A DNA stretch of 7,501 nucleotides from JAGLCY01 sp965363725 (GCA_965363725.1 CBDTUS010000176.1:1-7501), one strand, 5' to 3'. Numbered from the stretch's first letter, positions 1 through 5,912 are shown. Program-made: numbers and translations. The notes: a model not told the origin generated them from the sequence alone.

Positions 1-19
1 TGGTTACCCGACTTTTTTC

Positions 20-48
20 TTGTTGTATTCGTCTTTTGTTCGTATATT
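20..48 (+). promoter_or_regulatory. Candidate sigma70-type promoter of the HNH gene
   Basis: A TTGTTG -35 hexamer (20-25), a 17-base spacer and a TATATT -10 hexamer (43-48) lie in an AT-rich pocket upstream of the HNH gene. The predicted transcription start falls near 54-56, at the beginning of the C run. It is assigned by consensus match and position only. Confidence 0.5.
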
Positions 49-53
49 AACAG

Positions 54-66
54 CCCCCCCCCCCCC
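54..66 (+). repeat. Homopolymer run of 13 C in the leader of the HNH gene
   Basis: Thirteen consecutive C lie between the candidate -10 box and the ribosome binding site at 81-85. No other homopolymer here comes close to this length. If translation starts at 92 the run is untranslated. If it started further upstream, length changes in the run would shift the frame. Slippage of the run could alter promoter or leader geometry, but it could also be a sequencing or assembly length error. Confidence 0.9.
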
Positions 67-80
67 AGGCACCCATTCAA

Positions 81-85
81 GGAGG
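81..85 (+). promoter_or_regulatory. Ribosome binding site fixing the HNH gene start
   Basis: GGAGG is followed by six bases and then ATG at 92. This supports 92 as the start over the in-frame TTG at 20, which lies at the -35 box and has no ribosome binding site. Confidence 0.75.
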
Positions 86-91
86 ACCAAA

Positions 92-1117
92 ATGCCTGCC
101 GTCCCCTTCCATTCCCACCAATCCGCCGCAGAAGTCCATGCTTCTTTGCGTAGATCCCTCAAAGCCATGGAACAGGCCCGCCACTGCGCCGTGCTGTGGT
201 TCGCTGACATCCTGCTCCGGCGTTTGTATCAGGAACTGGGCTACTCCTCCATCAACCAGTACGCCATGCACGGGTTGGGTTTCTCCAAATCACGGACGGG
301 GGACTTCGTGCGTCTGGCCCACCAGTTGGACAAGCTGCCGGCGGTGCGCGCGGCGATGACCTCCGGGGAATTGGGTTACACTAAAGCGCGGGAAATCGTG
401 AGCGTGGCCACGCCCGAGACCGAAAAGGCATGGTTGAAAGCGGCCAGAAAATCCCGGAAAGAGCTGGTGCGGGAAGTCAAGCGGGTCAAACGGGCGGCCA
501 AGGTCGATCCCGACCAAAAGGAACTATTGCCGGCCGCACCGACAATTGTAGCCCCAAAAGAAATCCCTGTCCGTTTCCAGGTGGACCTGACCCCCGAACA
601 GGAAGCGCGGCGGGCAGCACTGGTCGAACGCCTGCACAAATTGGGCGGCGCGCCCAACGACAAGGCCGAGTTGATGCTGGAGGGATTGGCCGCCTTGGTG
701 GAGTCGAAGGAAAAGACCCCCCGGGGGGCCCTTGCCGGCAGGCCTCCGGTGCAGATCCATGTTCATGAAACGGAAGGGAAAATGACCGTTCACACGGATT
801 CCGGGGAACACGAACTCAAAAAAACGGAAACCGAACGGATGCGCTGCGACGCTGCTGTTGCCCGCCAAGGCGGCCGCAATACCACCACCATCCCGCCCCG
901 GATACGGAGAGAGGTTCTGGCCCGTGATGGCCGCCGCTGTCGAGCCCCCGGTTGCGAAAGAACACGATTCCTCGAAGTCCATCATGTGGTTCCCAGGGCA
1001 AACGGAGGCATCAACAACCCGGAAAACCTGATCACTCTCTGCAGCTCCTGCCACCGTCTCTGGCACGAACGGGGATGGAAAACTCCCAACCCGATAATGC
1101 CCTCTCATCATCGGTGA
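92..1117 (+). CDS. HNH endonuclease domain protein
   Basis: This is a 341-residue protein with a C-terminal HNH nuclease domain, predicted to bind a metal and cut DNA. The domain shows a CxxxxC pair (Cys283, Cys288), a His-His motif (297-298), the central Asn of the HNH signature (312, in PENLITLC) and a second pair, Cys317/Cys320, followed by His321 and His325. The cysteines form the structural zinc ribbon typical of such domains. The first 240 or so residues are mostly helical and charged, with a Lys/Arg-rich stretch near 125-140. This resembles the long N-terminal region of DUF222/13E12-type HNH proteins, which are often multicopy and of unknown cellular role. The start at 92 is set by GGAGG six bases upstream. 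No methyltransferase or toxin/antitoxin partner is adjacent, so restriction, homing and phage roles cannot be told apart. The domain is certain; the biological role is unknown. Confidence 0.88.
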   Translation: MPAVPFHSHQSAAEVHASLRRSLKAMEQARHCAVLWFADILLRRLYQELGYSSINQYAMHGLGFSKSRTGDFVRLAHQLDKLPAVRAAMTSGELGYTKAREIVSVATPETEKAWLKAARKSRKELVREVKRVKRAAKVDPDQKELLPAAPTIVAPKEIPVRFQVDLTPEQEARRAALVERLHKLGGAPNDKAELMLEGLAALVESKEKTPRGALAGRPPVQIHVHETEGKMTVHTDSGEHELKKTETERMRCDAAVARQGGRNTTTIPPRIRREVLARDGRRCRAPGCERTRFLEVHHVVPRANGGINNPENLITLCSSCHRLWHERGWKTPNPIMPSHHR

Positions 1118-1164
1118 CCCCCTTTTTGGTGGAACCAGAACCGGTTTGGGGAGTACATTTTCCC

Positions 1165-1193
1165 GGGCAATCGCCTTGGGCTTGCCCTATACT
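1165..1193 (+). promoter_or_regulatory. Possible promoter/operator of the PEGA-lipoprotein pair
   Basis: A TATACT -10-like hexamer (1188-1193) lies about 50 bases before the PEGA start. It is directly preceded by an inverted repeat, GGGCAA (1165-1170) and TTGCCC (1182-1187), with an 11-base spacer covering the -35 region. There is no good -35 match, so this could be a regulator-dependent promoter or chance. Confidence 0.3.
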
Positions 1194-1240
1194 TGCTGCG
1201 GAAAACCATTGTCCAATCCAGCTTTCCAAGCAGGAGATCC

Positions 1241-1981
1241 ATGATCCGGCCTTCATCGCCACTATTGGTCGCCTTCATCATGGCAGCGATCCTTCCCGCC
1301 GCCGCTACGGGCGCCACACTGGAAATCACCGGCCCGCCCGGCGCCAGCCTGGTCATCAACGGTCTGGACATGGGCTTCTTTCCCCTGGATGGGCCCCTGG
1401 ATCTGACGCCCGGGATCTACGTCATCCAGAGCGAACTCCCCGGCCACCAGAGCTACGAACACCAGCTGACGCTGGTGGGGGACCAGGACTGGGAGCGCCT
1501 GGCCGTCCGCCTGGTGCCCCTGAGCCGCCAGACCGCCTGGACCAGCAACATCCTGTTCGCCGGATTGGGTCAGCACTACATCGGCGCCAGCGTGCGAGGT
1601 TACCTCTACAACGTGGCCGAAGCCGGCGGTCTGCTGGTGGCTCTGTTCGCCGAACTTCAGCGCAACAACCTGCGCAAGGACTATCTCGATCTCCAGGACC
1701 TGTACAACTCCTCCATCAACGCCGACGACCTCGCCCGCTACCGCGAAGCCGCCATCCAGACTTATGATGACATGCTGGCCAAGGAAGACCTGCGCAACAC
1801 GGGATTGATCGTGGCCGGCAGCGCGATTGTGGTCAGCATCGTCGACGCGCTCATTTTCTTCCCGTCGGTGGAAGCCGGCTCCGGGCCGGTGCCCCTACAA
1901 ACCGGGGCCCTCGACAGCGGACTGTGGAACGATCCCGATCCCCGGACCGCCGTGCACGCCGCGATTCGGTTGGAGTTCTGA
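1241..1981 (+). CDS. PEGA-domain membrane protein
   Basis: This 246-residue protein has an N-terminal signal or anchor helix (about residues 5-25). A PEGA-type beta domain follows (about 27-90: GASLVINGLDMGF, then a Pro-Gly-x-Tyr turn and GHQSYEHQL). PEGA domains are surface carbohydrate- or partner-binding modules. The rest has a motif like that of DUF5683-type membrane proteins (LFAGLGQHYIGASVRGY, about 105-121), a hydrophobic helix, a charged helical stretch (about 140-180) and another hydrophobic helix (about 187-207). AGGAG at 1232-1236 supports ATG 1241 over the in-frame TTG at 1193. Its TGA shares one base with the next ATG (TGATG), so it is translationally coupled to the lipoprotein and the two probably work together at the cell envelope. 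The exact role is unknown. Confidence 0.85.
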   Translation: MIRPSSPLLVAFIMAAILPAAATGATLEITGPPGASLVINGLDMGFFPLDGPLDLTPGIYVIQSELPGHQSYEHQLTLVGDQDWERLAVRLVPLSRQTAWTSNILFAGLGQHYIGASVRGYLYNVAEAGGLLVALFAELQRNNLRKDYLDLQDLYNSSINADDLARYREAAIQTYDDMLAKEDLRNTGLIVAGSAIVVSIVDALIFFPSVEAGSGPVPLQTGALDSGLWNDPDPRTAVHAAIRLEF

Positions 1982-4113
1982 TGGAACGCATCAAGACAGA
2001 CCTGACCTTGCGCAAAATCGCCGTCCTCGGTTTCCTGTTCGCCCTGGGACTACCGGCTGCCCTCTCCCTGCTGACCGGCTGCGAGGAAACGCCCTCCGAA
2101 CCCGTCTTCGAAAACCCCTTCGATCCCCTGGGGCCCTATGGCGGCGATCCGTTGCAGGCGAGCGCCGAGGCCACCAACGACACCACCGTCACCATCGGCT
2201 GGAATCAGCCCCAGGATCTGGGTATCACCAGGTACGTGATCAGCCAAAGCGCGTACCGCGATTCCCTATATTCGGAAATCGGCGAGGCGGATCACACCAG
2301 CAACCCCACCGGCAGCTTCCCCTGGCACGATGCCGCTTCCACCAGCGACCTCTGGTACATGGTCCAGGCTTTCACCGCCACCAATTTCTCCCTCACCTCC
2401 TACGCCACTCCCGCCGCAGTGACCACCGGGCCGAGGGTGATCGTGGGAACAGGAGAGGGAACCTCTGCGTCCCGTTTCGTCAACCTGGAGATCACCGTCA
2501 CCGAGGGTGATCAACTGCGCATCGCCCTGGACCCGACCTTTACCGATTCGTTGAGGATCGTCCCGGCCGGCGCGCCCGGTGAGGCCATCGACCTGACCTA
2601 TGATATCGGGCCCGCGGGCGGCAACAACCAGATCAAGACCCTGTACGTGGCCTCCTTCGGCGACGGGTTCGAATCGGCACCTTCGGTCCAGACCATCAGG
2701 GTGGACTTCACTCCGAACTTCACGGTGGTCGATGATCCCCCCACCCTGGCCGCAAGGACCGTGGATCTGGCCATCCCCATCGAGGGTGTGCGGAACATGC
2801 GGTTCTTTGCCGAGTGGGCCGACACGCTCACTACGCCCTGGGTCCCCGTGGATCCGCTCTACACCGGCTACCAGCTGAGCGATTCCGCCAACCCCCAGTT
2901 CATCCGCGGCCAGTTCGAGGGTGACTTCGGATTCAACAACCTGCAGGAAATCACGGTGACGCCCGACCTGCTGACCAACGTCACTTTCAAGCTGGCCTGG
3001 CCCGACAGCGACGCCGTCGTCGACGAGTCCACGGTTCTGGGTATTTCCCGGGCCGTGGCCACCGAAATGCGCTATGCCGAAAGCCCGGACTTCACCAACG
3101 CCCCCTGGATCGCCTACGCCGATACGGTCCAGATCGCACTGAGCCCCACCCCGGGGCTGAAGGTCGTCTACGTCCAGTACCGCAACGACTGGACCATGTC
3201 CGGCACCCTGACCGACTACGTGGTACACGTCATCCAGCCTGCTGAAATTAATTTCTGGGCGCCGACGGAAGGCGATGTGATTTTGGGCGGAACGGTATTC
3301 CAGGTGCGCGGGGGCACCGTGATCGGTTCGGATCTGGAATCGGTATTCCTGGTCGAATTCGATGGCGGGGACGGCAACGGATTCGTCAACGCCGATGGCA
3401 CCGAAACCTGGTCCTACCTGTGGACCGTTCCCCGGTTCACCGCCGACACACCCCTGGTCATCCGGGCCCAGGCCTGGTACGGACCGCGGCCGGATTCACT
3501 GGAAACGGTCACTACCGCCATCACCGTGACGGTGACCCAACTCGCCGTGGCCATCACCGAACCGCTTGACGGGGCCGACCTGACCAACAACCGGACCATC
3601 AATTTCTCCGGCACCGCCGCAGGCGTCCTGGGCGGGACGCCCCTTGACCTGGTGACGCTCGACATCGGCGACGAACACATCGAGGCCTCCAGCACGGACA
3701 ACTGGTCCGTGGCCTGGGACGCCCCCCTGTGGGACGCCGACACCACCCTGACCGTGGTCGCCACCGCCTGGGCGGCCGCCGACACGGCCCAGCACGTCAT
3801 CGAGGTCAACGTGAACCGGCCGCCGGTCACCTTCACCGAACCCCGTGACGAGGATCTCGTCGATGATGACACCGACCTGCCGCTGGCCGGGGTGACGTTC
3901 AGCGACCTCTTTTCCGGACCGGTGGAATCGGTGGTTCTGGATATTTCCTATGGCGAAGACACCGAACAGGTGACCGCCACCGGGACCGACAGCTGGTCCG
4001 CCACCTGGCACACCCCCATTGTGGACGCCAACACGCAGGTGGAGATCACCGCCACGGCCACCGCCGGAACGGAAACCCAAAGCGAAACGATAACCGTGAC
4101 GGTGACGCCCTAG
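1981..4113 (+). CDS. Large lipoprotein with FN3-like domain and three Ig-like repeats
   Basis: This 710-residue protein has a lipoprotein signal: an Arg/Lys N-terminus, a hydrophobic core, then LTGC with the lipidated Cys at 34. A short linker (ENPFDP at 44-49) precedes a fibronectin-type-III-like beta domain (about 58-146: TTVTIGW, then ITRYVISQS). The middle (about 147-419) is beta-rich and includes a stretch like the 'GLKVVYVQYRN' motif of bacterial Ig-like domains. The C-terminus holds three tandem Ig-like repeats (about 420-520, 521-613, 614-710). Each has a W-S-x-x-W-x-x-P motif; the first Trp falls at 477, 575 and 672, a spacing of 98 and 97 residues. There is no catalytic domain or sorting tail. 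A weak GGAG (1972-1975) and the TGATG junction indicate coupling to the PEGA gene. It is probably an envelope adhesion or scaffold protein, which is inference; the architecture is directly visible. Confidence 0.85.
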   Translation: MERIKTDLTLRKIAVLGFLFALGLPAALSLLTGCEETPSEPVFENPFDPLGPYGGDPLQASAEATNDTTVTIGWNQPQDLGITRYVISQSAYRDSLYSEIGEADHTSNPTGSFPWHDAASTSDLWYMVQAFTATNFSLTSYATPAAVTTGPRVIVGTGEGTSASRFVNLEITVTEGDQLRIALDPTFTDSLRIVPAGAPGEAIDLTYDIGPAGGNNQIKTLYVASFGDGFESAPSVQTIRVDFTPNFTVVDDPPTLAARTVDLAIPIEGVRNMRFFAEWADTLTTPWVPVDPLYTGYQLSDSANPQFIRGQFEGDFGFNNLQEITVTPDLLTNVTFKLAWPDSDAVVDESTVLGISRAVATEMRYAESPDFTNAPWIAYADTVQIALSPTPGLKVVYVQYRNDWTMSGTLTDYVVHVIQPAEINFWAPTEGDVILGGTVFQVRGGTVIGSDLESVFLVEFDGGDGNGFVNADGTETWSYLWTVPRFTADTPLVIRAQAWYGPRPDSLETVTTAITVTVTQLAVAITEPLDGADLTNNRTINFSGTAAGVLGGTPLDLVTLDIGDEHIEASSTDNWSVAWDAPLWDADTTLTVVATAWAAADTAQHVIEVNVNRPPVTFTEPRDEDLVDDDTDLPLAGVTFSDLFSGPVESVVLDISYGEDTEQVTATGTDSWSATWHTPIVDANTQVEITATATAGTETQSETITVTVTP

Positions 4114-4132
4114 GGTCCGAACATGCCGGCGG

Positions 4133-4990
4133 TCAGAATCGCGTGACCATGACCGCGGAATACCTCTCGACCCGTTCCAGATATATCTCCAGGGGCGCCG
4201 CCACCACGGCGCCTCCTTCGTACCATCCCTCCAGGCCGCTGCTGGCGGCGTGCACCAGCCAGGGCCGACCCTCCTCGATGATCACGATTCCGATGTGCCC
4301 GATGACCAGACCATATTCGCGGCGCAGCTTGCCCGCAGCCGGGTGGGCCGCCTCCAGAACCATCCAGACGATGTCGCCCTCGCGCAGCTCCCCCTCCACC
4401 AGGGCGTCTTCGGGTACCGTGACAAAACTGCCGGCCGGATAGCGGGCGCTGCCGGTGCTGTCGGGTCGGGCGCCGGTCAGGTCGGCTGTGATGTTCCGCC
4501 CCCAGTGCCCGGCGCGGATCATGTCGAGGCTGAAGTCGAGGTGTTCGGGACGGTCGTAGTCCACACGCCCTTGTTCGTCGACCACGGAATCGGGCACTGC
4601 GCCCGCGAACCGGGTGCGCAGGGCCCAGGCCACCGCATCGCGATGATCGTCGGCTCTCGCCAGCTCGGTCACCCGGTACATCAGACTGACGCAGTCCTGC
4701 CGGTCGTCGCGGACCAGATCTCCTGCGGCGACATAACCCCCCTCGGCCAGGCCGAACAGGTATTCCACCCCCTGGGCGTCCCGGAAACGCCGGGCCCACC
4801 GTCCGATTCTTTCGGCCGCCGGCAGATTTTTTTCCTCCGCCAGCAGGCTGTCCTCGCCCGCCGTCGTCATGATCCGCGGCGCCCCTGAGGCATGGCGCAC
4901 GGCGCGGTCCAGGGCCTCCTGGCCGCCGTCCTCGGCGCCCCCGCAGGCGGATATAACCAGCAGACAGCCCGTCAAAATCACAATTTTCAT
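4133..4990 (-). CDS. DUF1460 / NlpC-P60-like cell-wall hydrolase lipoprotein
   Basis: This 285-residue protein starts with a short lipoprotein signal ending in ISAC, with the lipidated Cys at 16. The mature part matches the DUF1460 family, a papain-like fold related to NlpC/P60 peptidoglycan peptidases/amidases. Visible signatures are RQDCVSL with the likely nucleophile Cys100, HWGRNITAD (162-170), GDIVWM (205-210), GHIGIV with His232, and LVHAAS with His247. The Cys plus His arrangement suggests an active enzyme acting on peptidoglycan or muropeptides from the membrane face. The catalytic assignment is by family analogy. A GGGAG ribosome binding site lies seven bases upstream (plus-strand 4997-5001). 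The gene converges on the lipoprotein operon with only 19 bases between stops, and I see no terminator hairpin there. It is divergent from the DUF6132-like gene. The exact bond cut cannot be told from sequence alone. Confidence 0.82.
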   Translation of the reverse strand: MKIVILTGCLLVISACGGAEDGGQEALDRAVRHASGAPRIMTTAGEDSLLAEEKNLPAAERIGRWARRFRDAQGVEYLFGLAEGGYVAAGDLVRDDRQDCVSLMYRVTELARADDHRDAVAWALRTRFAGAVPDSVVDEQGRVDYDRPEHLDFSLDMIRAGHWGRNITADLTGARPDSTGSARYPAGSFVTVPEDALVEGELREGDIVWMVLEAAHPAAGKLRREYGLVIGHIGIVIIEEGRPWLVHAASSGLEGWYEGGAVVAAPLEIYLERVERYSAVMVTRF

Positions 4991-5065
4991 CGATCGCTCC
5001 CGTTCCCTGGACTGGAAAAACCTTTGAAAAACCTACAACCAGACCGACTTTCGGTCCATCACCCT

Positions 5066-5095
5066 CTTGCGCATCATTCGCAAGTTCGGGATAAT
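5066..5095 (+). promoter_or_regulatory. Candidate promoter of the DUF6132-CPxC operon with overlapping inverted repeat
   Basis: TTGCGC (5067-5072), a 17-base spacer and GATAAT (5090-5095) form a plausible sigma70 promoter, with the -10 matching five of six consensus bases. The -35 lies inside an inverted repeat, CTTGCG (5066-5071) and CGCAAG (5079-5084), with a 7-base spacer. This could be an operator. The predicted transcript start is near 5102. Confidence 0.5.
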
Positions 5096-5106
5096 TGGGA
5101 CCAGGA

Positions 5107-5111
5107 GGAGG
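5107..5111 (+). promoter_or_regulatory. Ribosome binding site of the DUF6132-like gene
   Basis: GGAGG is followed by eight bases and then ATG at 5120. The surrounding AGGAGGAGG run is the strongest Shine-Dalgarno sequence in the window. It selects 5120 as the start rather than any upstream in-frame codon, and argues that this small gene is expressed. Confidence 0.75.
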
Positions 5112-5119
5112 GTGAACCG

Positions 5120-5338
5120 ATGAACTTGACCGTGATCCGAAATATCGCCGGGCCGGTGCTGGGCGCCGCCGGCGGCTACGGGATCCACAAATGGATCGCC
5201 TGTCAGGGCGGCGGTTGAAGCATCACCTCCAACCCCTGGATCATGGTCCTTTTCGGGGCCGTCTTCGGGTGGGGGATTCTCTCCGGTGGCGAGAAAAGAG
5301 CCAGCAGCGATCCTGACCAGAACCCAGAGGTTGGATGA
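5120..5338 (+). CDS. DUF6132-like small membrane protein, predicted selenoprotein (in-frame TGA 5216-5218 as Sec33)
   Basis: Conventional reading stops at TGA 5216-5218 and gives only 32 residues. Reading through that TGA gives a 72-residue protein ending at TGA 5336-5338. Residues 5-27 form a Gly-rich membrane helix (GAAGGYGIHKW). Cys28-Q-G-G-G-Sec33 follows, then SITSNPW, a second helix (about 40-55, VLFGAVFGWGILSG) and a polar tail. DUF6132 proteins have two short helices joined by a C-x4-C loop leading into ITSNP. Here the TGA stands exactly at the second cysteine, the usual Cys/Sec exchange of selenoproteins. Family placement is from my memory of the motif, with no search. The readthrough stop overlaps the next gene's start (ATGATG), whereas the early stop would leave 116 bases of gap. 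Alternatives are a Cys-to-stop mutation or a sequencing error. The function is unknown; a redox or metal-binding role for the Cys-Sec pair is inference. A standard annotation would show 5120-5218 only, or nothing. Confidence 0.78.
5227..5275 (+). promoter_or_regulatory. Possible bacterial SECIS hairpin region downstream of the in-frame TGA
   Basis: Bacterial Sec insertion needs a hairpin just after the UGA. Two alternatives are visible. In the first, CCCC (5233-5236) pairs with GGGG (5255-5258) around an inner GGA/UCC stem (5238-5240, 5247-5249) with a 6-base loop starting 23 bases after the UGA. In the second, 5243-5249 pairs with 5256-5262 (7 bp including two G-U pairs) with a UUUUCG loop starting 32 bases after the UGA. 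An outer stem, 5227-5235 with 5267-5275 (one mismatch), could enclose the second. Spacing is in the reported bacterial range, but neither loop has G in its first two positions, so the match to the common model is incomplete. Confidence 0.35.
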
Positions 5339-5733
5339 TGAAAAACGTCTTCACATGCCCCCACTGCACGGCGGTCCTCAATCCCAGCGTGAAAATTCTC
5401 CTGGTCATCGGTTACCGGAAGAAAAAGGGCATGATCCTGCTCAGCCCCCAGCCCGGGAACTACAAGTACATCTGTGACGACTCCGTGGAGAAGAATCTCT
5501 CCCAGGGTGCCAAGGTCCGTTTCGGGTGCCCGGTCTGCACTGAAGACCTGACCTCGCCCGGCAACAGCCAGCTTGCCGAGCTGCGCATGGTCGTCCCGGG
5601 CGGCGAACCCCGACGTGTTCAGTTCAGCCGAGTCTACGGGAAAAACGCCACCTTCGTCTTCGACGGCGAGGATGTGACCGCCTTCGGAGATGACGCGGAC
5701 AACATGGGGTCGATCAACTTTTTCGGCTCCTGA
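5335..5733 (+). CDS. Small conserved-type protein with two CPxC motifs (zinc-ribbon-like)
   Basis: This 132-residue protein has CPHC at 8-11 and CPVC at 65-68. The two knuckles look like a four-cysteine metal site, probably zinc, though a redox role is possible. A further Cys47 lies between them. The segment between the motifs (ILLSPQPGNYKYICDDS) and the second half (about 80-125) look like beta strands; the C-terminus is acidic. There is no signal peptide or membrane helix, so it is probably cytoplasmic. I do not recognise a named function. The start at 5335 overlaps the readthrough stop of the preceding gene (ATGA). ATG at 5338 is equally possible and sits better, at seven bases from AGAGG (5326-5330). 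The coupling suggests the two proteins share a pathway. Confidence 0.8.
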   Translation: MMKNVFTCPHCTAVLNPSVKILLVIGYRKKKGMILLSPQPGNYKYICDDSVEKNLSQGAKVRFGCPVCTEDLTSPGNSQLAELRMVVPGGEPRRVQFSRVYGKNATFVFDGEDVTAFGDDADNMGSINFFGS

Positions 5734-5780
5734 CAGTTTCCGATTTTGAAACTGATTTCAAATGACAAGTTTTTGTCATT
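5734..5780. promoter_or_regulatory. Cluster of three overlapping palindromes after the CPxC gene
   Basis: Three perfect inverted repeats lie in series directly after the CPxC stop: CAGTTTC/GAAACTG (5734-5740, 5748-5754), TTTGAAA/TTTCAAA (5745-5751, 5756-5762) and AATGACAA/TTGTCATT (5761-5768, 5773-5780). The first two share bases, so as RNA they would exclude each other. The third is followed by a moderately T-rich stretch and might act as a weak terminator. Their place just upstream of the cytochrome promoter also fits regulator binding sites. Only the palindromes themselves are certain. Confidence 0.6.
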
Positions 5781-5788
5781 ATTTTCCT

Positions 5789-5816
5789 TTGAAACCCGCC
5801 CTCCACTTACTAGAGT
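5789..5816 (+). promoter_or_regulatory. Candidate promoter of the octahaem cytochrome gene
   Basis: TTGAAA (5789-5794), a 16-base spacer and TAGAGT (5811-5816) match the sigma70 pattern at five and four of six positions. The predicted start is near 5823, giving a leader of about 90 bases. The palindromes end 9 bases before the -35, a typical activator position. Confidence 0.45.
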
Positions 5817-5833
5817 TTTAACAACCCCGGAAC

Positions 5834-5859
5834 GGAGTAAGGGTTCGCCCCTTATCTCC
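5834..5859 (+). promoter_or_regulatory. Leader hairpin upstream of the cytochrome gene
   Basis: GGAGTAAGGG (5834-5843) pairs with CCCTTA and CTCC (5849-5854, 5856-5859) around a 5-base TTCGC loop, with one bulged T at 5855. This gives ten pairs in the predicted untranslated leader. No T run follows, so it is not a terminator. It may stabilise the mRNA or be part of a regulatory leader; I could not match it to a known riboswitch. Confidence 0.5.
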
Positions 5860-5899
5860 TACGTTATCAGTGGGTTTTAGGCTTTTCCGACTCTCCCAT

Positions 5900-5904
5900 G
5901 GAGG
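5900..5904 (+). promoter_or_regulatory. Ribosome binding site deciding the cytochrome start
   Basis: GGAGG is followed by eight bases and then ATG at 5913. The upstream in-frame ATG at 5898 overlaps this site and has only a pyrimidine-rich stretch before it, so 5913 is the better start. It also gives a cleaner signal peptide. Confidence 0.75.
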
Positions 5905-5912
5905 CACTGCGC

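Noticed and set aside
20..91. Upstream TTG start extending the HNH protein by 24 residues
   Set aside because: It lies inside the candidate promoter, has no ribosome binding site and would translate the C run. ATG 92 has GGAGG at good spacing.
1118..1164. Terminator after the HNH gene
   Set aside because: A short AACCGGTT palindrome is present but has no real stem and no T run after it.
952..1767. Plus-strand frame spanning the HNH 3' end and the PEGA gene
   Set aside because: Arg/Pro-rich composition and overlap with two recognisable genes show it is a shadow.
2266..3228. 320-codon minus-strand open frame inside the lipoprotein gene
   Set aside because: Gly/Val/Asp-rich shadow of the coding strand with no domain, signal or ribosome binding site; the plus-strand frame has a clear lipobox and repeats.
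4110..4799. Long minus-strand open frame over the hydrolase gene
   Set aside because: The product is Arg/Gly/Pro-rich low-complexity, typical of an out-of-frame reading of GC-rich coding sequence. The overlapping frame encodes a recognisable DUF1460-like lipoprotein.
5120..5218. The DUF6132-like gene as a complete 32-residue protein or a simple pseudogene
   Set aside because: The downstream half keeps frame, ITSNP motif, second helix and a coupled stop; the TGA is exactly at the conserved Cys. A nonsense mutation cannot be fully excluded but is less likely.
5823..5912. Riboswitch in the cytochrome leader
   Set aside because: Only one hairpin was found and no conserved core of a known riboswitch class was recognised.
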